A stretch of 64,000 nucleotides of DNA, taken from positions 1,574,001 to 1,638,000 of the forward strand of contig NZ_JAUSYV010000001.1 of the NCBI RefSeq assembly GCF_030817055.1, in the 5' to 3' direction. Shown one piece after another: positions 1 through 8,618 of this stretch (position 1 is its first letter; the number at the start of each line of letters is the position of its first letter). The notes below the pieces were generated by a model, which was not told the DNA's origin, ran no database searches, and saw only the letters and a list, made by a program, of their open reading frames with translations. Both the position numbers and the translations under genes were made by a program. Origin of the DNA: Bacillus sp. V2I10. GTDB taxonomy: Bacteria; Bacillota; Bacilli; Bacillales; Bacillaceae.

Positions 1-2
1 AT

Positions 3-311
3 TTATCGGAAATCTCGCATATGGATGAAGATCAGGCGTACACCATTGCAGGCGGGTTTTATGCCCGTTCCAATATGAAAAAGGCACTCTTTGGAGATCG
101 TTTGGATCAGGAAACAGCGGTTCATACGGCTTCTACAGAAAACATTGATTACTACGGAAGCTTGAAGCGGGGTCCAAAGATGAATGTTGGAGATACGGTT
201 CTTTACGCTTTCCGAACGCAAATTTTTGTTACGAGATCCCACGTGGCTTTTCTTAAAAATGCAGATTCAAAAACTCCTGAGGTGGTTCATTTTCAGAGAA
301 GAGGGGTGTAG
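3..311 (+). CDS. YhfX-like PLP (alanine racemase fold) protein, C-terminal part
   Basis: Only the last ~102 codons are in the window; the frame is open to the left edge, so the gene is truncated by the window and not necessarily broken. The visible tail has a GGGFYARS-type segment and a beta-rich end. It stops 4 nt before a YhfW-like metalloenzyme, and the yhfX-yhfW pairing is the main reason for the call: in enterobacteria YhfX is an alanine-racemase-fold PLP protein next to YhfW. The PLP lysine would lie upstream and cannot be seen, so the family is an inference. Confidence 0.55.
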   Translation, partial: LSEISHMDEDQAYTIAGGFYARSNMKKALFGDRLDQETAVHTASTENIDYYGSLKRGPKMNVGDTVLYAFRTQIFVTRSHVAFLKNADSKTPEVVHFQRRGV

Positions 312-315
312 GAAA

Positions 316-1512
316 ATGGGAAAGGTATCTTTATTTATTTTGGACGGTTTCGGCATAGGAGCGATGCAGGACTGTGCAATTGCCAAGCCGGAGGACATGA
401 ATGCGAACACATATCAGCACTTGAAGGAAGCATCTGGACTGAACATTCCTTTTCTATATAACTCCGGATTAAACCAGTTGACTGATGGAACCGGATTGCC
501 AGTCGCTGCTTATGGAAAAAGCAACCTTGCACATGATGGAGCGGATACGTTTATGGGGCACCAGGAGTTGATGGGCAGCAAACCTGGAGTTCCTAAAAAA
601 CGGCTGATGAAAGAAGTCAGCAGGCGCATCAAGTTGAAGCTGATCAAAAACGGCTGCCGTGCAGAGTATCCGGTTCCAGAAGCTCCGCTTTTACTGGTGA
701 ATGACTGTATTGTAATTGGCGACAATCTGGAGTCCTCACCTGGAAATATTATTAATTTAATATGCGATTTAAATCAAATTGCATTTGAAGAAGCATGTGA
801 GATTGCAAGAGTTGTAAGAAGCTGCGTGGACACGAGCAGGGTCATCGTATTCGGGAATGAAAAAACGTCTATTGTGAAAATATTATCAGCCGTAATGAAC
901 AAGCCGAACGGTCAGTGGGGAGTGGATAGTCCGAAAGCCCATGTATACGGCGAAGGCTACCATGTGCTGCATCTTGGATTTGGAGTGGATTACAGCAGAC
1001 AGTTTGCCCACCTGGCAGAGAGGGAAGGTCTGCCAGTCTACCGGATTTGGAAAACCGCCGATGTCGTTCAGGCAAAGGGATTCAGTGACTCCGCTGTTGA
1101 AACCGTCAAAGTGCTCTCGTCTTTTGAGCACCACTACCGGAAAGCAGAAAAGGATGCGATTTTTCTTATAAATGTCCAGGAAACCGATCTAGCGGGGCAC
1201 AAACAGGATTGCGAGTGGTATCGCTCGGTGCTTGAGCAATCCGATTCCTTTCTTGCAGTATTCCGGGAAAAACTCGAAGATGATGATTTGCTGATCGTCA
1301 CAGCTGATCACGGAAACGATCCGACAATCGGCCACTCCAACCATACAAGAGAGCAAACGCCAATTCTTGTGATTGGAAACAAAGTCAAGCCAGTGTCAAT
1401 CGGAGAACGGGAAACGATGGCGGATATTGCGGCAACCATGGCCGAATATGCCAATATCCCCGCTCCTGAATATGGAAGAAGTTTTTTGAGAGAAATCTTG
1501 AATGCGAACTAA
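316..1512 (+). CDS. YhfW-like phosphopentomutase/alkaline-phosphatase superfamily metalloenzyme
   Basis: 398 aa. The N-terminus LFILDGFGIGAMQD carries the first metal aspartate of the phosphopentomutase/phosphoglycerate mutase superfamily, and the C-terminal half has VQETDLAGHKQD and TADHGNDPT followed by GHSNHTREQTP, the usual metal-binding Asp/His cluster. These support a two-metal phosphotransfer enzyme. The ATG at 316 is chosen over an upstream in-frame ATG at 184 because AGAGGGG lies just before it and the upstream gene ends at 311. It resembles YhfW rather than deoB because of the YhfX-like neighbour. Substrate unknown. Confidence 0.7.
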   Translation: MGKVSLFILDGFGIGAMQDCAIAKPEDMNANTYQHLKEASGLNIPFLYNSGLNQLTDGTGLPVAAYGKSNLAHDGADTFMGHQELMGSKPGVPKKRLMKEVSRRIKLKLIKNGCRAEYPVPEAPLLLVNDCIVIGDNLESSPGNIINLICDLNQIAFEEACEIARVVRSCVDTSRVIVFGNEKTSIVKILSAVMNKPNGQWGVDSPKAHVYGEGYHVLHLGFGVDYSRQFAHLAEREGLPVYRIWKTADVVQAKGFSDSAVETVKVLSSFEHHYRKAEKDAIFLINVQETDLAGHKQDCEWYRSVLEQSDSFLAVFREKLEDDDLLIVTADHGNDPTIGHSNHTREQTPILVIGNKVKPVSIGERETMADIAATMAEYANIPAPEYGRSFLREILNAN

Positions 1513-1527
1513 AAAGGAGGGCAAAGA

Positions 1528-2808
1528 ATGAAAAAGATAGGTGTATATCTGATGATCATCTTCCTATTTATAGCTCCAGTTTCAGCCGGCGTATCCGCTA
1601 AAGAAAAGCCTGGCAAACTGAGCTATGGGAATTCTAAAACAGAAGGTATGGATCCAAAGTTTCTATCAGAAATCGATGGTGCTGTTTACCGTGCAATAGA
1701 AGATGGAATTACACCCGGAGCGGTCGTGCTCGTTGCAAGAAACGGAAAAATACTCAAGGAACAAGCATACGGTGATGCTCAAAAATACGATATGGGAAAC
1801 CTTCTCGATCATCCCCGAAAAATGAAAAAGGATCATATTTTTGATTTAGCCTCTGTTACAAAAGTGATGGGCACAACCCAGGGGATTATGAAGCTCGAGT
1901 ATGAGAATAAATTATCCCTATCCGATTCTGCAGCTAAATACATTCCTGAATTTGGTCAAAATGGGAAAGAGCATGTAACCATAGCAGATTTATTAACGCA
2001 TACGTCAGGATTAACCCCTTGGTACCCTACCTACCTTTACGCCCGCAATTCAAAAGAAGTACTGAACTATATTAATAAGCTGCCGCTTGAATACGGTACA
2101 GGCACGCAGCGGAAATACAGTGATTTCAGTTTTATGACACTTGGATTTGTGATTGAAAAAATCAGTAACCAGCGACTTGATCGATACTTGGAAAACGAAA
2201 TCTACAAGCCTCTCAAGATGAAGAATACGATGTTCACGCCTGATGAGAAGCAGAAGAAGAAAATCGCCGCTACTTCATGGGGAAATCCGTATGAGTATAA
2301 AATGATTGATGATCCTGACTTTGGATACGATGTAGATGAAGATCCAGACATGTTTCCTTATTGGAGGAACTATACACTCGTTGGAGAAGTGAATGATGGC
2401 AACAGCTTTTACGGAAACGGCGGGGTTGCCGGTCATGCCGGTTTGTTTTCAACGGCTATGGATTTAGCCGTATTAGGACAGGTCATGCTGAATGGCGGGT
2501 CCTATGGCAAAGTGGAAATTTACAATCAGGAAACGGTCAACACCTTTACTTCTGACCAAGCGTTCGGACAAGGGTATGGATTTGAGAAAGCGAAAAACTG
2601 GTACATGGGTGACCAGTATTCGGAAAAAGCCTTTGGTCATACAGGATTTACAGGAACTCAAGTGATTATAGATCCGGAATACAACCTGCAGATCATCCTG
2701 CTTACCAACAAACAAAACAATGGACAGCTCCCGAGCGGAAGCTATGCGAGCACAGGACCGCTGTCTAAGAAAATCGCCAACATCGTTTATTCTTCGATTA
2801 ATCGATAA
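1528..2808 (+). CDS. Secreted class C beta-lactamase-fold serine hydrolase (YbbE/YfeW-like)
   Basis: 426 aa with an N-terminal signal peptide (KK, then a hydrophobic run, SAGVSA-type cleavage). The active-site SxxK is SVTK in DLASVTKVMG at about residue 111, the second motif is YSD, and HTGFTG near the end fits the third (KTG-like) motif. The length and the signal sequence fit the YbbE/YfeW (PBP4*-like) group that acts on cell-wall peptides or amino-sugar compounds outside the membrane. AAAGGAGGG precedes the ATG, and the gene follows the metalloenzyme by 15 nt, so they are probably cotranscribed. It ends in a terminator. The exact substrate is unknown. Confidence 0.75.
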   Translation: MKKIGVYLMIIFLFIAPVSAGVSAKEKPGKLSYGNSKTEGMDPKFLSEIDGAVYRAIEDGITPGAVVLVARNGKILKEQAYGDAQKYDMGNLLDHPRKMKKDHIFDLASVTKVMGTTQGIMKLEYENKLSLSDSAAKYIPEFGQNGKEHVTIADLLTHTSGLTPWYPTYLYARNSKEVLNYINKLPLEYGTGTQRKYSDFSFMTLGFVIEKISNQRLDRYLENEIYKPLKMKNTMFTPDEKQKKKIAATSWGNPYEYKMIDDPDFGYDVDEDPDMFPYWRNYTLVGEVNDGNSFYGNGGVAGHAGLFSTAMDLAVLGQVMLNGGSYGKVEIYNQETVNTFTSDQAFGQGYGFEKAKNWYMGDQYSEKAFGHTGFTGTQVIIDPEYNLQIILLTNKQNNGQLPSGSYASTGPLSKKIANIVYSSINR

Positions 2809-2835
2809 GACACCTTACAAATAGGTGTCTTTTTA
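2808..2835 (+). terminator. Rho-independent terminator after the serine hydrolase
   Basis: Perfect 8-bp stem AGACACCT / AGGTGTCT with a 7-nt loop and a following T run. Confidence 0.85.
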
Positions 2836-2887
2836 GCATGACGGAAAATTGATACACTACTAATAAAAGAAAAGCGGGGTGTAGAAA

Positions 2888-3694
2888 ATGAAATTTGATT
2901 ACCATACTCATCATGAAAGATGCGGACATGCAGAGTGCTCCATTCGCGATTACGTGGAAGCGGCATTGGAAAAACAGCTGGATATCATAGGGATTTCAGA
3001 CCATTCTCCATATCTATACAGCGAAGAAGACCATTTGTATCCAAATATTGCGATGGCAAAAAGTCATTTTCCAGAATACGTGGAGGAAGTGCTGAGCCTG
3101 AAAAAAGAGTATGAAGGCAAAATCGAAGTTCTTCTCGGTGTAGAATCTGATTTTTTTCCGGAGCATATCCATATGTACAAGCAGTATTTCGAAAAGTATC
3201 CATTCGATTATGTGATTGGATCGGTACATCATGTAGAAGGGCTGAATATCTTTAAAAAAGATCGCTGGGAAGGGCTCACTGAACAGGAGAAACAGAAGAC
3301 GAAGGACAACTATTACACCTTGATTCAGAAATCTGCCCACAGTGGCGTGTTTCAAATTCTTGGTCACATAGACGCCATGAAAGGTTATTATCCCGATTTT
3401 TCAGCGATTCAAACCGAGGCGGTGGACAGGACGTTAACCATCATTTCAGAGTGTGATGTAGCGATTGAAATCAATACATCCGGCAAAAACAAATTTTGCG
3501 GAGGATGGTATCCTTCTGACGAAATACTGGAAAGAGCGCTTTATCATGGAGTGAAGGTCACATTCGGGTCAGATGCCCACACCCCTGCACGTGTCGGAGA
3601 TGAATTTGAGGAGGTGCAGAGTGTGCTAAAAGAAATAGGATTTAAAGAATGGGCTATTTTTAGGCAAAGAAAACGGTTTATGACTTATTTGTAA
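2888..3694 (+). CDS. PHP-domain phosphatase, histidinol-phosphatase (HisJ/HisK) family
   Basis: 268 aa. The PHP metal motif DYHTHHERCGH is at the N-terminus, followed by SDHSPY, GVESDFF, GSVHHVEG, GHIDAMK and a C-terminal GSDAHTPARVG, which together form the trinuclear metal site. The length matches HisJ-type histidinol phosphatases (L-histidinol phosphate to histidinol). A second member of the family lies at 9913-10716 in the usual hisJ place beside ezrA, so this copy is a paralogue and may have another phosphoester substrate. Its RBS is GGGGTG and it has its own spacing from the gene before. Confidence 0.75.
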   Translation: MKFDYHTHHERCGHAECSIRDYVEAALEKQLDIIGISDHSPYLYSEEDHLYPNIAMAKSHFPEYVEEVLSLKKEYEGKIEVLLGVESDFFPEHIHMYKQYFEKYPFDYVIGSVHHVEGLNIFKKDRWEGLTEQEKQKTKDNYYTLIQKSAHSGVFQILGHIDAMKGYYPDFSAIQTEAVDRTLTIISECDVAIEINTSGKNKFCGGWYPSDEILERALYHGVKVTFGSDAHTPARVGDEFEEVQSVLKEIGFKEWAIFRQRKRFMTYL

Positions 3695-3942
3695 AAAATT
3701 CCAGTGAATCACTAGAAAAAGATCTTGAGACTTGGCCTGAAAATTGAAGAAATAGTGTTGGAAGACAGTTTGCGAAGTTTACCATATTGGTTTGGAGAAA
3801 AATTTATCAGGACAGCAGGAAAAATGCTGAAATATATAATATCTTACCTTTTCCAAAAATTACACGAAAATAAATTTGTATTATCTGTTGTAACAGAACA
3901 TTTGTTTGCATATGATGAAAGGAGAATAAAGGAGCTGATATT

Positions 3943-4050
3943 ATGAAGGTCTTATTGGAGAAATCAAAAAATCAGCAGATGCCGATTGAAATTATATACT
4001 TTTCTGAAAAAGGATTAATTACGCAAAGAACTATGCAGTTGTGTATATAG
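3943..4050 (+). pseudogene. Truncated small WYL/YolD-associated-type protein
   Basis: 35 codons, MKVLLEKSKNQQMPIEIIYF then SEKGLITQRT, behind GGAG at 3930. The segment resembles the first half of a small protein family common in bacilli next to yolD and uvrX-type genes (IEMIYLS..G.FSQRTIKV), which normally runs to about 65-70 aa. Here it stops after QRTMQLCI, so I read it as a 3'-truncated remnant. The preceding 73-codon frame at 3725-3946 shows no recognisable family and may be part of the same decay. Confidence 0.4.
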
Positions 4051-4209
4051 CTGCAGCGTTCTCTGTATTATTACCTGTTTACTAAATTGATCAACTCTAT
4101 TAATTAAATGATCTTTATCTGCATTTTGAATAGAATTGAATTTTAAATAAGAGTTGTATTTATCAAATAAAGCATCAACAAACTTGGTTTCATTATTAAT
4201 TGTACTCAA
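4015..4209 (-). CDS. Possible small hypothetical protein
   Basis: 64 aa from a TTG start, rich in Asn/Lys/Gln with a helical pattern. AAAGGAGGA is directly upstream but only about 1 nt from the TTG, which is too close for normal initiation. It overlaps the 3' end of the truncated frame at 3943-4050. Unrecognised; it could be a real small gene or a chance frame in a decayed stretch. Confidence 0.25.
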   Translation of the reverse strand: MSTINNETKFVDALFDKYNSYLKFNSIQNADKDHLINRVDQFSKQVIIQRTLQLYTQLHSSLRN

Positions 4210-4470
4210 TCCTCCTTTCTACAAAATATCTTATTCAGAAATAAAAGAATTGAATAGGGACATTAACTGCTTAAAAGACACGTTTTTTACATTTTATAGA
4301 AATTCATAAAAATAATACACAAACAATAAACGACCTGAATGATTTCAGGCGGTATTATAATTCATACCTTTCTATCTTAGTCTCTAACGCATCTCTCATT
4401 TCAGTATTAATGTTATTCATCTCATTTACGCCTTTAGAAAATAGAGACTTAGCCAGTTTGCAAAGCGAAA
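4210..4470. other. AT-rich gap with gene debris
   Basis: No full gene. A 16-nt hairpin (CCTGAA/TTCAGG) is at 4334-4349. On the minus strand about 35 codons ending LETKIERYEL at ~4362 look like the end of a lost small gene, but no start or RBS fits. Confidence 0.3.
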
Positions 4471-4472
4471 AA

Positions 4473-4521
4473 TAAAAAAAGCCCTAAAAACCTAGAGAAA
4501 ATAAGGTTTTTAGAGCTTTTA
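4473..4521 (-). terminator. rpsD terminator
   Basis: Long inverted repeat: AGCTCTAAAAACCT pairs with AGGTTTTTAGGGCT in the rpsD direction and is followed by TTTTTTT. Confidence 0.85.
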
Positions 4522-4547
4522 AATACTTCGTTAACTTAGCAATTCAA

Positions 4548-5150
4548 TTAACGTGAGTAGAACTCAACGATAAGAGCTTCGTTAATTTCAGCCGGCAATT
4601 CAGAACGCTCAGGTAAGCGAGTGAAAGTACCTTCTAATTTGTCAGCATCGAAAGTTAAGAATTCAGGAACGAAGTTACTTACTTCGATTGATTCTTTAAC
4701 GATGTCAAGGTTACTTGATTTTTCACGTAAAGTGATTGTTTGACCTGGTTTCACTTGGAATGATGGAATGTCTACACGGCTTCCATCAACCATGATGTGA
4801 CCATGGTTAACGATTTGACGTGCCTGACGGCGAGTGCGAGCTAAACCAAGACGATATACAACGTTGTCTAAACGAGACTCAAGAAGAATCATGAAGTTTT
4901 CACCGTGTTTACCAGTCATTTTAGCAGCTTTGTCAAATGTGTTGCGGAATTGACGCTCGTTCACACCGAACATGTGGCGAAGCTTTTGTTTTTCCTGTAA
5001 TTGTAAGCCGTACTCAGATAATTTTTTGCGTTGAGTCGGGCCGTGCTGACCTGGCGCGAATGGACGCTTTTCTAATTCTTTACCTGTTCCGCTTAATGAA
5101 ATTCCCAGACGGCGGGAAAGTTTCCAACTTGGACCTGTATAACGAGACAT
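4548..5150 (-). CDS. rpsD: 30S ribosomal protein S4
   Basis: 200 aa, the standard length. The N-terminus MSRYTGPSWKLSRRLG and the S4 RNA-binding domain (ESRLDNVVYRLGLARTRRQA then VNHGHIMVDG) are diagnostic. S4 binds 16S rRNA early in 30S assembly. The ATG at 5150 is preceded by TAAGGAGGAGA; the longer in-frame start at 5219 lies inside the leader and would add 23 unrelated residues. It is transcribed alone from a strong promoter about 195 nt upstream and ends in its own terminator. In B. subtilis S4 represses its own mRNA through the leader. Confidence 0.97.
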   Translation of the reverse strand: MSRYTGPSWKLSRRLGISLSGTGKELEKRPFAPGQHGPTQRKKLSEYGLQLQEKQKLRHMFGVNERQFRNTFDKAAKMTGKHGENFMILLESRLDNVVYRLGLARTRRQARQIVNHGHIMVDGSRVDIPSFQVKPGQTITLREKSSNLDIVKESIEVSNFVPEFLTFDADKLEGTFTRLPERSELPAEINEALIVEFYSR

Positions 5151-5339
5151 ATATGTCTCCTCCTTACATGTTTTTATTTGGCATAAAATAAAAACAGACT
5201 GATCCTGACTGACATGCACATTTTGTTTTCATATATCCTCGCTCCAGCAGCAGAGAGTTACACGATACACCTCACGATGGAGGAACAAAATGAAATCACA
5301 GCAGTGGTATCAATAGGCTGCGAATATTTATTTTACACA
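5151..5339 (-). ncRNA. rpsD 5' leader, probable S4 autoregulatory element
   Basis: About 190 nt of untranslated leader lie between the sigma-A promoter and the rpsD start, with no open gene. Known biology of Firmicutes rpsD is that S4 binds such a leader to repress translation. I did not fold it, so the element is inferred from position and length. Confidence 0.45.
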
Positions 5340-5345
5340 ACGAAC

Positions 5346-5374
5346 ATTATATGATTTTAATAATATAAAGTCAA
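5346..5374 (-). promoter_or_regulatory. Sigma-A promoter of rpsD
   Basis: TTGACT, a 17-nt spacer and TATAAT on the minus strand; near consensus. Confidence 0.85.
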
Positions 5375-5497
5375 GGAAACATTTGAAAAAGGTGCAGTGA
5401 TGAATCTTTTGAAAAAAACATTAAATAGATAAATTGGAAAATATTCTATGCTATACTGAAATAAATAATGCAGGATTCGACAATACGGGGGATTTTT

Positions 5498-7285
5498 GTG
5501 ACACACCTATCAGAGTATACGTTAATGTCTATTAAGAGTCTTTTCTTTGATTATATCAGCATCGAAAGCCTGCAAAACAGCAAAACACATGAAGAATACT
5601 TTGTCAGCACCCTGCAAAAGGCAATGAATTCAGAGGATGTTGCGCTTTTTAAATATGAGAATCATAAGTTTGTTCTGCTGGCTGCAACTGCCGGCTTTTA
5701 TCAATTCAATCGCATTGTTAAACAGCAAAATCAAGTAGAAATGCATGATCGTGAGGTTGAACTATTAATTCGGGGAGAATTTCTTATCGTAATAAAAGAA
5801 GAAAAGAAGGCATTCAGTAAGGAATTCTACGATAAACTTCAAAGTGAATGTCATCAGTTCCTTTCCTATTTTATCAGGCTGTTTAATAAAAAGGAGAGCG
5901 ACGCAAAACATAAATCACTGTATCAGCTGACAGAAAAACTTCATTCTACTATGAGCAAGGACGAAGTTTTGAATCAATTAATCTTTTCTCTTCAAACGAT
6001 GTTTCCTGCCTATCTTTTTTATTTGTTCCTGTCACAGGATATTGACAATAAACAAAATTTGTTGATTAAAAGCTTGGATTATGAGGGGAATTACGGAAAT
6101 GAAAAAGCGATGGAGGCTTATTTGACAGGGGATGTACAGTGGGAGCTTTCCAAAAACTCAAATCAGCTTGTTTATGCTCCACTTAAGGGAAATCAGGGTG
6201 TATATGGAGTTTTAGAAGTCACACAGCAAAATCAGTCTTATTTGAACAACGATGTCATGCTTATTATTACATCTCTCGCAAAGGCTGCCGGCAATGCACT
6301 TGAAAACGCAAAACTTTATGAACAATCAAAAAAGCTTGTTTCTGACCTGCAGCTTATAAATGAAACCTCTCAGCGTCTGAATAAAAACTTGCGGTTAATT
6401 GAAACGATGACTTTCATGTCAGAACGAATTATGCGTTCATTTTCTGCTGAAGAGGTTGGCTTTTATTATATGAATGAGGAAGGACAGCCGCACATTTTGC
6501 CGGGCAGTACGCCCTTTTTTCACAAAGGGGAATCAAAACCTTATATTAATTTAGTTCACAGCAAAGTTAGCCAGCAATTAGAAGGTATGTTTATGGGGGA
6601 AGTAAGGGTAAATGAAAGATCAGAATTTTCCTCGCTCATTGCCATCCCGATGATTCAAAGCGAACAGCTGAAGGGATTTGCCATTATTCTTCATTCTGAC
6701 TCTTATTTCTTTACATTTGAGATGTTTAAGCTGCTGCAATCACTTATTCATCATTCTACGCTGGCCCTGATGAATTCCATGCTTCGGGAAGAACTGGAGC
6801 AACTTGTTAAAACCGATCATTTAACAAAATTACACTCCCGCAACTTTTTGGATGAGTCCTTACAGAGTTCCTTTGAAAAAGACCGGCAGGGAACGTTCAT
6901 CTTGGTGGATATAGATAATTTTAAGCTGATTAATGATACTTATGGACATCAAGTTGGAGATGAAGTTCTTATTCAAGTCGCAAAGATTATTAAGAACAGC
7001 ATCCGTGAACACGATATTGGTGCAAGATGGGGCGGTGAAGAACTTGCGGTCTATTTGCCTCAGGCGGATCTTGCAGCAGGAATCACTTTTGCGAACCGCC
7101 TTGCAGCTTCAGTACGGAAAGAAACAGTTCCAACAGTTACTGTTTCATGCGGAGTCGCACATTGGAGGGATGGCCGTCATGATACGCTGAAAAGAATCAT
7201 CAGGCGTGCAGACAAAGCTTTATACAGTGCGAAGGAAAGCGGCAAAAACTGTGTCATTTTTCAAGAGGATATAGAGGTTGTATAA
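5498..7285 (+). CDS. dgcP: Diguanylate cyclase DgcP (YtrP), GAF-GGDEF
   Basis: 595 aa. The first ~400 residues are GAF-like sensory sequence without membrane segments. The C-terminal ~170 residues are a GGDEF domain with DHLTKLHSRNFLDE, FILVDIDNFKLINDTYGHQ and the active signature GGEEL at about residue 510. An intact I-site, REHD, lies five residues before it, so product inhibition by c-di-GMP is expected. It makes c-di-GMP from two GTP in the cytosol. The GTG at 5498 with GGGGG upstream is preferred to the ATG at 5468, which has no RBS. The position beside rpsD is that of B. subtilis ytrP. Confidence 0.9.
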   Translation: MTHLSEYTLMSIKSLFFDYISIESLQNSKTHEEYFVSTLQKAMNSEDVALFKYENHKFVLLAATAGFYQFNRIVKQQNQVEMHDREVELLIRGEFLIVIKEEKKAFSKEFYDKLQSECHQFLSYFIRLFNKKESDAKHKSLYQLTEKLHSTMSKDEVLNQLIFSLQTMFPAYLFYLFLSQDIDNKQNLLIKSLDYEGNYGNEKAMEAYLTGDVQWELSKNSNQLVYAPLKGNQGVYGVLEVTQQNQSYLNNDVMLIITSLAKAAGNALENAKLYEQSKKLVSDLQLINETSQRLNKNLRLIETMTFMSERIMRSFSAEEVGFYYMNEEGQPHILPGSTPFFHKGESKPYINLVHSKVSQQLEGMFMGEVRVNERSEFSSLIAIPMIQSEQLKGFAIILHSDSYFFTFEMFKLLQSLIHHSTLALMNSMLREELEQLVKTDHLTKLHSRNFLDESLQSSFEKDRQGTFILVDIDNFKLINDTYGHQVGDEVLIQVAKIIKNSIREHDIGARWGGEELAVYLPQADLAAGITFANRLAASVRKETVPTVTVSCGVAHWRDGRHDTLKRIIRRADKALYSAKESGKNCVIFQEDIEVV

Positions 7286-7320
7286 GAAAGATGTCATTTT
7301 AGGATGCCATCTTTTTTCTT
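7286..7320 (+). terminator. dgcP terminator
   Basis: AAGATGTCAT / ATGCCATCTT stem with one mismatch, followed by TTTTTT. Confidence 0.75.
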
Positions 7321-7326
7321 TTATAA

Positions 7327-7340
7327 AGAAAGCGCTTTCA
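7327..7340 (+). promoter_or_regulatory. cre (CcpA) site over the mgl promoter
   Basis: AGAAAGCGCTTTCA matches the cre consensus TGWAARCGYTWNCW at 13 of 14 positions and is nearly a perfect palindrome. It overlaps the -35 box of the following promoter, so repression by CcpA in rich carbon is expected. Confidence 0.65.
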
Positions 7341-7364
7341 AAATTTACAGAACTATCATATGAT
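7337..7364 (+). promoter_or_regulatory. Predicted sigma-A promoter of methionine gamma-lyase
   Basis: TTCAAA, 16-nt spacer, TATGAT. The -10 contains the upstream in-frame ATG at 7360, which argues against that ATG as a translation start. Confidence 0.5.
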
Positions 7365-7395
7365 ATTGAATGTAGGAAGAGAAGGAGGAGAGAAC

Positions 7396-8583
7396 ATGGG
7401 GAAGGAATTCAGCTTTGAAACAAAGGTTATTCACGGACATAAACAAATGATGGACCCATATAACAGTTTAACGCCTCCGCTTTATCAAACAGCGACATTC
7501 GTATTTGACCGGGCTGAAACTGGAGAAAAGCGTTTCGCAGGAGAAGAAGAAGAAGGTCATATTTACTCTCGATTAGGCAATCCAACCGTACAATTAGCCG
7601 AACAGAAAATAGCAGCACTTGAAGAGGCTGAAGCAGCACTTGCTTTTGGTTCCGGTATGGGAGCTGTATCAGCGGTTCTCATGTCTATGGTCAAAACAGG
7701 TTCCCATATTCTTTGTTCTAAAGGAATTTATGGATGTACATTTGGATTGCTGAAAATGCTTGAAGAAAAATTTGGGGTCACGTATTCATTTTCAGAACTA
7801 AACAGTATAGAGGAAATAACAGCTGCAATTAAACCATCGACTTCATGCATTTATATTGAAACGCCAATTAATCCTACTATGCAGATGATTGATCTGGAAA
7901 CAGTTACCGCTGCTGCGAAGTCACGCGAATTAAAAGTAATAGTTGATAATACATTTTGTTCACCATATCTTCAGCAGCCTCTTTTGCACGGGTGCGACAT
8001 TGTGCTGCACAGTGCAACAAAATATATTAGCGGCCATGGGGATGTAATCGGAGGTTTTGTTGCAGGAAAGAAAGAATACATTCAAAAGCTTGCAATGACA
8101 GAAAGAAAAGATATCGGCGCCATTATGTCTCCATTTGATGCCTGGCTTTTGCTTAGAGGTTTGAAGACATTGCCTGTCCGAATGGATCGCCACTGTGAAA
8201 ATGCAGGGGAAATTGCAGAAAGGCTGCTTGCTCATCCATCTGTTGAACGTGTTGCCTATCCATTTTTGGGAGAACCAGGGCAGGTTGCCCTTGCTAAGAG
8301 GCAAATGAAAAAAGGCGGAGGACTCATTAGCTTTACTCTTAAGTACCATGATAAATCAGCAACTCAAGCTTTCCTAAACTCGCTCCGGCTGATAAAAATT
8401 GCTGTTAGCCTCGGAGATGCAGAGTCCTTGATTCAGCACCCGGCAACTATGACACATTCGGTGATACCGGAGTATGAAAGAAAACAAATGGGGATTGAAG
8501 ATAATCTAGTCCGGCTGTCGGTAGGTCTTGAAAGCATCGAGGATATTTGGGAAGATTTAAAACAAGCACTAGAGAGAAAATAA
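7396..8583 (+). CDS. mgl: Methionine gamma-lyase (Cys/Met metabolism PLP enzyme)
   Basis: 395 aa PLP enzyme of the cystathionine gamma-lyase family. The PLP lysine is K209 in SATKYISGHGD, and IYGCTFGLL places a cysteine at residue 114, equivalent to the Cys116 that marks methionine gamma-lyases. It would split methionine to methanethiol, 2-oxobutyrate and ammonia. The start is the ATG with GAAGGAGGA upstream. B. subtilis does not carry it between ytrP and ytsP, so it is a lineage-specific insertion. The cre-overlapped promoter suggests use of methionine as a catabolic substrate. Cystathionine lyase activity cannot be excluded. Confidence 0.8.
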   Translation: MGKEFSFETKVIHGHKQMMDPYNSLTPPLYQTATFVFDRAETGEKRFAGEEEEGHIYSRLGNPTVQLAEQKIAALEEAEAALAFGSGMGAVSAVLMSMVKTGSHILCSKGIYGCTFGLLKMLEEKFGVTYSFSELNSIEEITAAIKPSTSCIYIETPINPTMQMIDLETVTAAAKSRELKVIVDNTFCSPYLQQPLLHGCDIVLHSATKYISGHGDVIGGFVAGKKEYIQKLAMTERKDIGAIMSPFDAWLLLRGLKTLPVRMDRHCENAGEIAERLLAHPSVERVAYPFLGEPGQVALAKRQMKKGGGLISFTLKYHDKSATQAFLNSLRLIKIAVSLGDAESLIQHPATMTHSVIPEYERKQMGIEDNLVRLSVGLESIEDIWEDLKQALERK

Positions 8584-8584
8584 A

Positions 8585-8613
8585 AAACCGGAACTTAAAG
8601 GTTCCGGTTTTGT
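8585..8613. terminator. Bidirectional terminator between mgl and ytsP
   Basis: AAAACCGGAAC / GTTCCGGTTTT stem with a 7-nt loop; A and T runs on both sides serve the two converging genes. Confidence 0.85.
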
Positions 8614-8618
8614 GATTC

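Noticed and set aside
184..315. Longer N-terminus for the YhfW-like protein
   Set aside because: The extension overlaps the upstream gene in another frame and lacks an RBS.
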